From an unidentified eubacterium SCB49 (GTDB taxonomy: Bacteria; Bacteroidota; Bacteroidia; Flavobacteriales; Flavobacteriaceae): DNA of 64,000 nt. Position 1 is the first letter of the stretch, and every line of letters begins with the position of its first letter. A program made the translations under genes and the position numbers. The stretch is taken from NCBI GenBank assembly GCA_000170815.1, contig ABCO01000001.1:496001-560000 (forward strand). Direction: 5' to 3'. The notes beneath the pieces are model-generated. The model saw nothing but the letters and a program-made list of their open reading frames with translations, did no database searches and had not been told where the DNA came from. Positions 8,552 through 17,087 of this stretch are shown one piece after another.

Positions 8552-11122
8552 TTAAAATTGTTGCCCAATGATAAAGTGAGTTTCCCATCCATTACGTTCT
8601 GTACCGCCTAGTACAGGGTCAAATCCGTAACCAAAATCAATACCCAATAAACCAAATGCTGGCATAAATATACGTAATCCTGCTCCAGCAGAACGCTGAA
8701 TGCTAAATGGATTGTATTCTTTAAAGCCATCATAGGCAGCTCCTCCTTCTACAAAACCAAGGGCATAAATAGATGCCATTTGCTTAAGTGTAATAGGATA
8801 TCTTAATTCTAACGAAAATTTATTGAAAATGGTATTTCCGTCTGTAGAAGAAAGTGATTGATTTGGATATCCTCTTAATTGAACTACTTCACGCCCATCT
8901 AAACTAAATGAACCAAGTCCGTCCCCACCTACAAAGAAGCGTTCAAAAGGTACTGTACCTCTATCTTGATTGTATGCTCCTAAGAATCCAAATTCAGTTT
9001 GACTTCTTAAGACTAGTTTGTCAATTAAGTTTGTGTACCAAGTTCCTTTAAATTTAATTTTATAGTATTCTAACCATTTAAAACGTTCTTGGTCAATTTT
9101 TGCTTGATCAGGATCTCCGTTTGCATCTTGAAACTCTGCTTGTTCGCCAAGATTTGCATAGTCTATTTTATTAAATAATGAGAATGGAGGAGTAAGTTTT
9201 GCTGTTAAACTAAACTCAGATCCTGAAACAGGATATACAGGGTTTGTCGCAGTGTTGTTTCTGCTTAAACCAATTGTATATGCAAGGTTATTTGCAAATC
9301 CGTCTCCAAATGTAAATAAACCTGTATTGTAGTTTTTTAAATTATAGTGTTGAAAACTTATTGCTTGTGACAATGTAAAATAATCATCAGGTACCGTTAA
9401 TCTTTTTGCAATACCAATTGATCCACCTGTAATTAAAAACTTACGTTCTTTATCTACATCACCTGTTGTAAAGTCATAATAATATTGAACAGTATGAGAT
9501 AAAGAAGTACTTAATTGTACTGGCTTTTTACCTCCTAACCAAGGTTCTACTAGAGATAAGCTATACGTTGAGTAAAAACTACTCGCTTGTGCTCTCAATG
9601 ATAGTTTTTGACCATCTCCCATTGGTATAGGCTTGTAGGCTTCTTTATTAAACATGTTACGTAAAGAGAAGTTGTTGAAAGAAAGTCCAAGCGTTCCAAC
9701 AAAACCACCTCCACCATAACCACCTTGTAGTTCAATCTGGCTCGATCCTTTTTCTACAACTGAGTACTCCATATCTAGCGTTCCGTTATTTGGATCCACA
9801 TTTTTGAAGTTTGGTGCTAATTGTTCAGCATCAAAATAACCTAGTTGTCCTAATTCTCTTATGGTACGTACTACGTTACGTTTGCTGTATTTTTGTCCAG
9901 GTCTTGTACGTAGTTCTCTATAGATAACGTGGTCGTTTGTTTTTGAGTTTCCAACTACAGATACTTGGTCAAAATATGCGATTTTACCCTCTCTAATTCT
10001 TATTTCAAAATCAATAGTGTCATTACGTACTGCAACTTCTACTGGATTAATATTTGAAAATAAGTAACCGTTGTTTTGGTAAAGGTTCGTAAGATCGTTT
10101 GCTTCAGGATTAGATTCATCTGCAATACGTTCTTGAAGTAAGATACCGTTATATGTTTCCCCTTTCTTAATTCCTAATACTTGTCGTAGTTGAGAGTCTG
10201 TATATACACTGTTTCCTAAAAAGCGGATATCACCAAAATAATATTTTTTCCCTTCTTCTACTTTTATATTTAATGCAACATTTTTCTCGTCGATTACACT
10301 AAGCGTATCACTTAAGATTCTGGCATCTCTATATCCATTTGATTTGTATTTGGCTATAATAGATTCTTTGTCTTCATTAAAACCGTCTTCTGAATATTTA
10401 CTACGTTTAAAAATTCGTAAGGCATTTTTTTGCTTTACATTTTTCATGGCACCACGCAGTTTCTTTTCTGAGAGTGCTTCGTTATTTTCAAAGTCAATGT
10501 TTTTTACTTTAACACGTTCGCCTTTGTCAATAAGTATTTTCATGTCTTCACCAATAGCTACACCAGACGAATCTGTTATTGCTTTAGTGCTAATCACAAC
10601 ATTTGTATTTAAATAACCTTCTTTTTTATACTTGTTTGTGATGTAGTTTTTTGTAGTGGTAAGAAGGTTTTTCGTGATTTTTGTACCTTTTTTAAGGTCA
10701 TTCTCCTCCTTAAGCTTTTTTACCTTCGCTTTTTTCACACCTTCAATAGTGACTTCATTAAGTTTAGGTAGTTCAACAATGTTGAGTTCTAGATCAATCT
10801 CATTTCCATTGATGTTAGTTACATAAAATGAAATGTCACTAAATAAGTTTTGTTCCCATAACTTTTTAGTCACTTGGCTTAATTTTTCCCCAGGAATATA
10901 CAGTTTGTCACCTTTTTTAAGGCCTGCAAATGCAATTACTGTTTGCTCATTAAAATTTTCAGCTCCAATAACTGTTATTTTGTTTAGGGTGTAAAGCTGT
11001 GGGTTTTTGATGTCTTTTTCTTGGGCTTTTAATGTGCCTGATAAAAAAAACAATGCAAATAATGCGGTGTATAAAAACGTCTTAAAAGTTTGCAATCCTG
11101 CTCTCGTGTTAAAGTTGTTCAC
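8552..11122 (-). CDS. bamA: Outer-membrane assembly factor BamA
   Basis: About 856 residues: a signal peptide ending in TLKAQ, tandem POTRA domains (about 40-440) and a C-terminal Omp85 barrel with the lid-lock-type segment RGYPNQSLSS. BamA folds and inserts beta-barrel proteins in the outer membrane. No ATG is available before the signal peptide. Candidate starts are TTG (11134), GTG (11122, chosen here) and TTG (11095), and the first two overlap the end of uppS, suggesting translational coupling. The gene sits between uppS and the two ompH chaperones. Confidence 0.93.
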   Translation of the reverse strand: MNNFNTRAGLQTFKTFLYTALFALFFLSGTLKAQEKDIKNPQLYTLNKITVIGAENFNEQTVIAFAGLKKGDKLYIPGEKLSQVTKKLWEQNLFSDISFYVTNINGNEIDLELNIVELPKLNEVTIEGVKKAKVKKLKEENDLKKGTKITKNLLTTTKNYITNKYKKEGYLNTNVVISTKAITDSSGVAIGEDMKILIDKGERVKVKNIDFENNEALSEKKLRGAMKNVKQKNALRIFKRSKYSEDGFNEDKESIIAKYKSNGYRDARILSDTLSVIDEKNVALNIKVEEGKKYYFGDIRFLGNSVYTDSQLRQVLGIKKGETYNGILLQERIADESNPEANDLTNLYQNNGYLFSNINPVEVAVRNDTIDFEIRIREGKIAYFDQVSVVGNSKTNDHVIYRELRTRPGQKYSKRNVVRTIRELGQLGYFDAEQLAPNFKNVDPNNGTLDMEYSVVEKGSSQIELQGGYGGGGFVGTLGLSFNNFSLRNMFNKEAYKPIPMGDGQKLSLRAQASSFYSTYSLSLVEPWLGGKKPVQLSTSLSHTVQYYYDFTTGDVDKERKFLITGGSIGIAKRLTVPDDYFTLSQAISFQHYNLKNYNTGLFTFGDGFANNLAYTIGLSRNNTATNPVYPVSGSEFSLTAKLTPPFSLFNKIDYANLGEQAEFQDANGDPDQAKIDQERFKWLEYYKIKFKGTWYTNLIDKLVLRSQTEFGFLGAYNQDRGTVPFERFFVGGDGLGSFSLDGREVVQLRGYPNQSLSSTDGNTIFNKFSLELRYPITLKQMASIYALGFVEGGAAYDGFKEYNPFSIQRSAGAGLRIFMPAFGLLGIDFGYGFDPVLGGTERNGWETHFIIGQQF

Positions 11123-11846
11123 TTGTCTTTCCAAATCTTCTTTCTCTATTTTGATAATTTAAAATTGCCTCAAAAAGATGTTTTTTTGTAAAATCAGGCC
11201 ATAACGTCTCAGTAAAGGATAATTCTGCATAGGCAATTTGCCATAATAAGAAATTACTAATACGTTGCTCTCCGCTGGTACGTATTAATAAATCTACATC
11301 TGGCAAGTTATTGGTGTACAGATGGTCGTTTACTAAACGTTCATCAATATCAAGCGGCGAAATTAGGTTATTTTTCACTTTAAGACTAATCTCACGAATA
11401 GTTTTTGTAATTTCTTCTCGCGCTCCATAACTTAGTGCTAATGTTAAGGTCATCCTGCTGTTTTGCTTGGTCTTACTTATTACATCTTGAAGTTCTCTCT
11501 GCGCTTTTGGGGGTAGTGATTCTAGATTGCCTATGGCATTTAGTTTTATATCATTATCCTGCAAGGTTTTGATCTCCTTCTTAAGAGAAGACACTAAAAG
11601 TTTCATCAGCGTTTCAACTTCTAGCTTAGGACGTTTCCAATTTTCTGTTGAGAACGCGTATAACGTGAGATAAGGGACATTAAGTTTTGCGCAAGTTTCT
11701 ACAGTTTCACGTACAGCCTTGCTGCCATTTTGATGACCAATGGCTCTCAATAAGCCCTTTTGCTTTGCCCATCTTCCGTTACCATCCATAATAATGGCAA
11801 TGTGCTGCGGAAGTTTTTCTTTGTTTATTTGATGTTCTAGGTCCAT
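11109..11846 (-). CDS. uppS: Isoprenyl (undecaprenyl) diphosphate synthase
   Basis: This 245-residue cis-prenyltransferase condenses IPP onto FPP to make the lipid carrier for peptidoglycan and surface polysaccharide. The signature HIAIIMDGNGRWAKQ (15-29, catalytic Asp21), YAFSTENWKRP and the C-terminal RTSGEQRISNFLLWQ are intact. Its ATG overlaps the stop of the upstream barrel gene by one base (TAATG), and its 3' end overlaps the likely start of bamA. This is an envelope-biogenesis operon. Confidence 0.96.
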   Translation of the reverse strand: MDLEHQINKEKLPQHIAIIMDGNGRWAKQKGLLRAIGHQNGSKAVRETVETCAKLNVPYLTLYAFSTENWKRPKLEVETLMKLLVSSLKKEIKTLQDNDIKLNAIGNLESLPPKAQRELQDVISKTKQNSRMTLTLALSYGAREEITKTIREISLKVKNNLISPLDIDERLVNDHLYTNNLPDVDLLIRTSGEQRISNFLLWQIAYAELSFTETLWPDFTKKHLFEAILNYQNRERRFGKTSEQL

Positions 11847-12535
11847 TAAAAATTACAGTAACATGGTTGTCGTCCAAAGGTAAAGGTAAATGTAATGCCT
11901 GTAAAAACATACCAGTCATTATTATTTGTATCTCCAAAATGATAATATGCATAATCATCATCTGGTGATACACTACCGTCTACTGAGTCACTCATCACAT
12001 ATCTAGCTCCTATTTCAAAAGCTGCAATCATGTTTGTGCTCACAGATGTTTTGAAGCCTACTACCATAGGTATGGCAAAATCTCCAGTTCCGTTATATTT
12101 TTCTAGAACGCCTTCGGTTGGGTTTAGCTTTAAAGAATCGTATAGCAAGTAGGTGAGCCCTGTATATAAATAAGGTGCGTTTGCCCTTCTACCTCCATAC
12201 ATGTTAAATTCCCAAAAAGTATATTCGAGACCTAAAGAGAGTTCGGTGAGATTGTTTTTAAAAGTGTATCCACGCTCTTGTCTTCCCTTTTCACTAGAAT
12301 CTGCGTCGTCACCAGATATTTTTGTGGTAAGCACACTAAATCTAAACGAGTGTCTGTCGCTTCTATTCCATTTAGCGATACCTCCTATAGCAAGTGAGTT
12401 AGGGTATATGTAACTAGACCTCCCTACGTCACCTATAAAGTTAGCTCCGCCAACCATAGCTCCTACCTCATAAGTTTGAGATTGTGAGTTGATTACGCTT
12501 AAAATAATGCATATTGATGCTAAGAAATATTTCAT
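11846..12535 (-). CDS. DUF6089/PorG-like outer-membrane barrel
   Basis: The 229-residue protein has a signal peptide (1-19), then YEVGAMVGGANFIGDVG and alternating aromatic strands ending in FTFTFGRQPCYCNF, the layout of a small 8-10 strand barrel. In Porphyromonas gingivalis the type IX secretion protein PorG is encoded next to uppS, bamA and the ompH pair, the same neighbours as here. That synteny and the fold suggest a PorG ortholog, possibly part of the type IX secretion or gliding machinery. No other T9SS gene is in the window. A consensus -7 box lies 17 bases upstream, so this is probably the first gene of the operon. Confidence 0.72.
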   Translation of the reverse strand: MKYFLASICIILSVINSQSQTYEVGAMVGGANFIGDVGRSSYIYPNSLAIGGIAKWNRSDRHSFRFSVLTTKISGDDADSSEKGRQERGYTFKNNLTELSLGLEYTFWEFNMYGGRRANAPYLYTGLTYLLYDSLKLNPTEGVLEKYNGTGDFAIPMVVGFKTSVSTNMIAAFEIGARYVMSDSVDGSVSPDDDYAYYHFGDTNNNDWYVFTGITFTFTFGRQPCYCNF

Positions 12536-12552
12536 TTTTCTCTAAAAGTTTG

Positions 12553-12560
12553 CAAAGATA
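12553..12560 (-). promoter_or_regulatory. Bacteroidota -7 box of the PorG-uppS-bamA operon
   Basis: Read on the minus strand this is TATCTTTG, a full match to TAnnTTTG, ending 17 bases before the ATG at 12535. No clear -33 TTTG is seen. Confidence 0.5.
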
Positions 12561-12642
12561 CTAATTAACTATGCCATTTGGTATCTTAAATATTGATACC
12601 TTGTAGCTTAGTTGATAAACAATAATTAGGAAGATTTATTGT

Positions 12643-13521
12643 TTAATTGCGTTTGTCTTCTCCCCAAAGAAGCTTTTCGCGGAGGGTTTTTATGAAACTG
12701 TCGTTCTCAAGTTGAACAATTTTTATATTGAAAGGTGCTTTTTTTATTCGTAATGTAGTGTCTATGTGTAGTGTCATTATTCTTGAATCTAACGATACTA
12801 AGTATTCATCTTCGCGTCCAGAAATAGATAAGTCTATTACGCAGTCGTCTGGTAAGACCAAAGGGCGGGCGCTTAAGTTATGTGGGGCTATAGGTGTTAA
12901 TGCAATGTTTTTTGTTGAAGGGTCTATTACTGGGCCGCCACAACTTAATGAATATCCTGTAGAACCTGTTGGGGTTGCGACGATAAGTCCATCAGAAAAA
13001 TATGTTGTCAAATATTTTTCATTAACATGGGTGTCCACTTTAATCATGCTAGTGGTGTTTTTTCTATTTACAGCAACTTCATTTAATGCAAAATTAAGTT
13101 TAGTGATGTTTTCTTCTTCTGGTGTAGTCTCAATACTTAGTAGGCTACGTTCAGATACGGTGTAGTTCCCTTGGATAATACTCGCAATACTTTCTGAAAT
13201 ATATTCCTTTTGGATTGTCGCTAAAAAACCAAGTCTCCCAGTGTTGATACCTGCTATTGGAATTCCTAACGCGCCTACGTAGGTAATAGATTTTAAGATG
13301 GTACCATCACCACCTATACTTATAAATAAATCGTAAGATGCATCTATAGACGTAAATGTATTTATAGCTCCTAAAGATTGATTGAGTTCTTTTTCTACTA
13401 AAGATTTAAAATTTTCTTCAATAAGTAGCTCAATGTTTTTTTTCTGAAATGCTGTTATTGTAGCTATTATATGTGCACCACTATTTTCGTGGTAAAACTG
13501 ACCGTAAATTGCAACCTTCAT
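12643..13521 (-). CDS. nadK: NAD kinase
   Basis: This 292-residue enzyme phosphorylates NAD to NADP. The family motif GGDGT (70-74) is followed by the second signature NTGRLGFLA and the nucleotide-binding STGYSLSCGGP. Length is typical. The upstream CBS-domain gene ends four bases before its ATG, so the two are probably co-transcribed. Confidence 0.96.
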   Translation of the reverse strand: MKVAIYGQFYHENSGAHIIATITAFQKKNIELLIEENFKSLVEKELNQSLGAINTFTSIDASYDLFISIGGDGTILKSITYVGALGIPIAGINTGRLGFLATIQKEYISESIASIIQGNYTVSERSLLSIETTPEEENITKLNFALNEVAVNRKNTTSMIKVDTHVNEKYLTTYFSDGLIVATPTGSTGYSLSCGGPVIDPSTKNIALTPIAPHNLSARPLVLPDDCVIDLSISGREDEYLVSLDSRIMTLHIDTTLRIKKAPFNIKIVQLENDSFIKTLREKLLWGEDKRN

Positions 13522-13524
13522 AAA

Positions 13525-14181
13525 TTAAATATTAAGGTATTTGTCTAGGTAATTAGATCTTTCTTTTAGGTCTTCAAGTAATAAGTCTTCGTCATGACTA
13601 GATACAATGTTGTAGCTGTATCTTCTAAAAGTTTGTACGATCTCATTGATGCCTTGATGCCCTATTTTAATAGTTGCTTGCATGACATCATTGTCTAGTT
13701 GTGAGATGAATATGCCTAAAATCTTTGCGTCATTAGATTCTACAATCTGGCACATTTCGCTAAAAGAATAATCTCTAATGCCTTTTTCTACCACGATGAT
13801 GCCTCCAGCTTCATTTAAAAAAGGGGTGTCGTTAAAAATTCCAATAATATCACCTAGCTCATAATAACCTTGATACACATTTTCATGGTTAAGTACGGGC
13901 ATTATGTTTGTGTTGTGAAGCGCAAAAGCTTCAAGGGTGTCTAGCCAGTTTGTATCTAGTCTCACAAAAAAAGGTTCGATGGTGTAAGCGTAGTCTTCAA
14001 TTTTTTTATCAGTCTCAAAACAATGTACGTCTGTGTCACTAATACAGCCTTCAAAAACACCTTCTTTAATAATAGGAAAATGTGTATATGTTAGTTGGTT
14101 AAAAGCAGATTGTAGCTCCTTTATGCTTTTTGAAGAAGCAAAAGGTTGCACGTCGTTTATTATGTATTGATGTGTATTCAC
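13525..14181 (-). CDS. CBS-domain protein
   Basis: About 218 residues. Two CBS repeats occupy the first two thirds (including PIIKEGVFEGCISDTDVHCF and NTNIMPVLNHENVYQGYYEL), followed by an ACT-like tail (about 140-205). CBS pairs usually bind adenine nucleotides, so this may be an energy-sensing regulator of unknown target. No ATG precedes the conserved start. GTG at 14181 gives the natural N-terminus VNTHQYIINDVQPF; TTG at 14199 is the alternative. It is nearly joined to nadK and divergent from pdxJ. Confidence 0.85.
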   Translation of the reverse strand: MNTHQYIINDVQPFASSKSIKELQSAFNQLTYTHFPIIKEGVFEGCISDTDVHCFETDKKIEDYAYTIEPFFVRLDTNWLDTLEAFALHNTNIMPVLNHENVYQGYYELGDIIGIFNDTPFLNEAGGIIVVEKGIRDYSFSEMCQIVESNDAKILGIFISQLDNDVMQATIKIGHQGINEIVQTFRRYSYNIVSSHDEDLLLEDLKERSNYLDKYLNI

Positions 14182-14236
14182 AAATATTTTTTTATGCAAA
14201 ATACTTAAATTAAGCCTACGGCCGATGCAAGCTTCG

Positions 14237-14244
14237 TATTTTTG
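14237..14244 (+). promoter_or_regulatory. -7 box of pdxJ
   Basis: TATTTTTG matches TAnnTTTG and lies 19 bases before the pdxJ ATG. No good -33 element is visible. Confidence 0.45.
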
Positions 14245-14263
14245 TCAAATAATTAAATTAAGT

Positions 14264-14977
14264 ATGACAAAGTTAAGTGTAAATATCAACAAATTGGCCA
14301 CGTTAAGAAATGCACGTGGTGGAAATGTGCCAGATTTGCTAAAGGCAACTAAAGATATTGAGTTGTTCGGCGCTCAAGGAATTACAATACATCCCCGTCC
14401 TGATGAAAGACATATTAGGTATCAAGATGCGAGAGATTTAAAAAATGTAGTTAATACAGAGTATAATATAGAAGGTAATCCTATTACGTCTTTTATAGAT
14501 CTTGTTTTAGAGGTAAAGCCTACGCAGGTTACCCTAGTGCCTGATAGTGTAGATGTGCTTACTTCTAATGCGGGTTGGGATACTGTAAAGCATAAGTCGT
14601 TTTTAATAGAGGTTATAGATGAGTTTAAGAGAAACGGAATACGTACTTCTGTATTTGTAGATCCTGAGTTGTCTTTGATTGAAGGCGCTGCTCTGGTGGG
14701 GACAGATAGGATTGAGTTATATACAGAAGATTTTGCTGTAGGTTATTCTAAAGGTGATCACGCTGTTGTAAAAAAATATGCAGACTGTTCGCTGTTGGCA
14801 CATCAATTAGGTTTAGGGGTAAATGCTGGACATGATTTATCATTAGACAATATTGAATTCTTTAAAAATAACGTACCTTATTTAGCAGAAGTTAGTATAG
14901 GACATGCACTTATTAGTGAAGCCTTATATCAAGGTCTTGAGCGGGTGGTTAAACAATATTTACAAAAATTAAAATAG
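14264..14977 (+). CDS. pdxJ: Pyridoxine 5'-phosphate synthase
   Basis: The 237-residue TIM-barrel enzyme makes pyridoxine 5'-phosphate from 1-deoxyxylulose 5-phosphate and 3-amino-2-oxopropyl phosphate. Family motifs are SVNINKLATLRNARGG at the start, ITIHPRPDERHI, and NAGHDLSLDN with SIGHALI at the end. The ATG at 14264 is preferred to one 39 bases earlier because it matches the family's N-terminus and follows a -7 box. The stop directly abuts the ATG of the hydrolase gene. Confidence 0.96.
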   Translation: MTKLSVNINKLATLRNARGGNVPDLLKATKDIELFGAQGITIHPRPDERHIRYQDARDLKNVVNTEYNIEGNPITSFIDLVLEVKPTQVTLVPDSVDVLTSNAGWDTVKHKSFLIEVIDEFKRNGIRTSVFVDPELSLIEGAALVGTDRIELYTEDFAVGYSKGDHAVVKKYADCSLLAHQLGLGVNAGHDLSLDNIEFFKNNVPYLAEVSIGHALISEALYQGLERVVKQYLQKLK

Positions 14978-15739
14978 ATGCTGTTACATTCACAAATTAT
15001 AGGAGAGGGTAGACCATTGGTTATACTACATGGTTTTTTAGGCTCGGGAGATAATTGGAAAACATTGGCAAATAAATTTGCCGAAGATGGTTTTCAGGTA
15101 CATCTTGTAGATCAACGTAATCATGGTAAAAGTTTTCATAGCGATGATTGGGGTTATGGTGTGATGGTAGATGATCTAAAAAATTATTGTGATCATCATT
15201 CTTTAGCGTCGATTGCTTTATTAGGACATTCTATGGGAGGGAAAACTGCCATGGCTTTTGGTGTGTCTTATCCAGAAATGGTAGATAAATTGGTAATAGC
15301 AGATATAGGGCCAAAATCATATCCTTCACATCATCAAGATATTTTAAAAGCTTTAGGTTCTTTAGATTTTGATACGTTAACGTCACGTAAAGAAGCTGAT
15401 GCTGTTTTAAGTGTTTATATAAAAGATTTGGGGACACGACAATTTTTGTTGAAAAATCTTTATTGGGAATCTAAAGGGAAGTTAGGGTTGAAAATTAACT
15501 TACAAGTCTTAACCGATAAAATTTCAGAAGTAGGTAAAGCGCTAGATGTTAATGCGGTATATACTGGAGAGACCTTGTTCTTAAAAGGTGAAAAATCAGG
15601 TTATATTGAATCTATGGATGAAATAGGCATTAAAAAGCAATTTCCTAACTCGAAAATAGCTGTTGTGACAAAATCCGGACATTGGCTTCATGCAGAGAAT
15701 CCTTCCGAATTTTATCAAATTGTTATTATTTTTTTATAA
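14978..15739 (+). CDS. Alpha/beta hydrolase, YbfF-type esterase
   Basis: The 253-residue protein has the oxyanion motif LHGFLGSGDNW, nucleophile elbow GHSMGG (Ser85) and catalytic His in SGHWLHAENP. DQRNHGKS is characteristic of the YbfF/ABHD11 esterase group. The substrate is unknown; relatives hydrolyse short acyl esters. It begins at the base after the pdxJ stop, so the two are translated from one message. Confidence 0.88.
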   Translation: MLLHSQIIGEGRPLVILHGFLGSGDNWKTLANKFAEDGFQVHLVDQRNHGKSFHSDDWGYGVMVDDLKNYCDHHSLASIALLGHSMGGKTAMAFGVSYPEMVDKLVIADIGPKSYPSHHQDILKALGSLDFDTLTSRKEADAVLSVYIKDLGTRQFLLKNLYWESKGKLGLKINLQVLTDKISEVGKALDVNAVYTGETLFLKGEKSGYIESMDEIGIKKQFPNSKIAVVTKSGHWLHAENPSEFYQIVIIFL

Positions 15740-15817
15740 TATTGTCATATTGATTTTATTATGTATGCATAATAAATAATTTAATAATTACAAATTTTTT
15801 AATCAAACTATTTTATT

Positions 15818-17068
15818 ATGAAGAAAATATTATTTCTTGCCCTATTTACACTTGCTTCTGCAGTGATGTATGCTGGTGGATATAGAGTGTCTCTACAAGG
15901 GAACAAATCTCTAGCAATGGGTCATACAGGTGTAGCTGTTGTAAACAGTTCAGAACTTGTTTTTCACAATCCAGCCGGATTGGTTTTTCTAGAAAACAAA
16001 TTAAGTATCTCTGCCGGAGGTTTTGGTGTGTTTTCAAATATTGCTTATGAAAATGAAGCAACTGGTACAACTGCTAGAACCGATAGTCCTATGAGCACTC
16101 CGGTTTATGCTTATGCATCTTATCAAGCTACAGATTGGTTAGCGTTTGGTTTAGGGGTGTATACGCCTTACGGTAGTTCTGTGTCTTATGAAGATGACTG
16201 GGCAGGTTCTCACTTGATTAATAATATTGAACTTCAAGCTATTTATGTTCAAGCTTCTGCAGCGATAAAAGTAAATAAGCATTTTAGTTTTAGTGGTGGA
16301 TTTATCTATGTAACAGGTGATGTAAACTTTAATAAAAACCTTACACGTTCTTTAGCAGACTTAGAAGGAAATCGTTCTGAAGTAACGATAGATGCTTCTG
16401 GAGTGTCAAATACAGGGTGGACAGTAAGTGCTATGTTTAATGTGTCTGAGAAGTTTAGATTAGGTGCTACATATCGTTCTTTAATTCGTTTAACGGCAGA
16501 TGAGGCTACGGCAGATTTTGAAAATATTCCTAACTCACCTGGAACACCTTTTGCAGATTCTGGTGCTTCGGCTGAATTGCCTATGCCTGCAGAAATGACA
16601 GTAGGTCTTTCTTACGAGTTTTGTGATAAATGGTTGTTTGCTTTTGACTTAAATACAACATTTTGGTCCGTTTATGAATCTCTAGATATTGAGTTTGATA
16701 ATCCGTTAAACCCAGATTCTGTAAACCCACGTAATTATAAGAATTCAATCAACGCTCGTTTTGGGTTACAATATGAAGCTTCTGATAAGTTTACTTTAAG
16801 AGGTGGATATTATTTTGATGAATCTCCAGTACAAGCTGGGTATTTTGCTCCAGAAACTCCACGTAACGACTCTAATAATTTTACTGCAGGTATTACTTAT
16901 AAGGTAAATGACCGTTTTGATATAGATGCTTCTTTCTTATTTGTACACTCTATAGAAGTTGATGCTTCTTATGATTACTATGTAGAAGGTGGTGTTACGG
17001 CACCATTTGGAGGAACTTATAAGACGAATGGTTTTATTCCAGGAATTGGAATGACTTACAAACTTTAA
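15818..17068 (+). CDS. OmpP1/FadL-family outer-membrane transporter
   Basis: The 416-residue barrel has a signal peptide (1-19) followed by GGYRVSLQGNKSLAMGHTG and HNPAGLVFL, the N-terminal hatch of FadL-type porins that pass hydrophobic substrates such as long-chain fatty acids. The C-terminus (GIGMTYKL) ends in an aromatic beta strand. It lies 19 bases before an SGNH lipoprotein hydrolase; together they suggest release and uptake of lipid-like substrates. Substrate specificity is inferred only from the family. Confidence 0.9.
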   Translation: MKKILFLALFTLASAVMYAGGYRVSLQGNKSLAMGHTGVAVVNSSELVFHNPAGLVFLENKLSISAGGFGVFSNIAYENEATGTTARTDSPMSTPVYAYASYQATDWLAFGLGVYTPYGSSVSYEDDWAGSHLINNIELQAIYVQASAAIKVNKHFSFSGGFIYVTGDVNFNKNLTRSLADLEGNRSEVTIDASGVSNTGWTVSAMFNVSEKFRLGATYRSLIRLTADEATADFENIPNSPGTPFADSGASAELPMPAEMTVGLSYEFCDKWLFAFDLNTTFWSVYESLDIEFDNPLNPDSVNPRNYKNSINARFGLQYEASDKFTLRGGYYFDESPVQAGYFAPETPRNDSNNFTAGITYKVNDRFDIDASFLFVHSIEVDASYDYYVEGGVTAPFGGTYKTNGFIPGIGMTYKL

Positions 17069-17087
17069 TTTAAACACGATATTTAAG

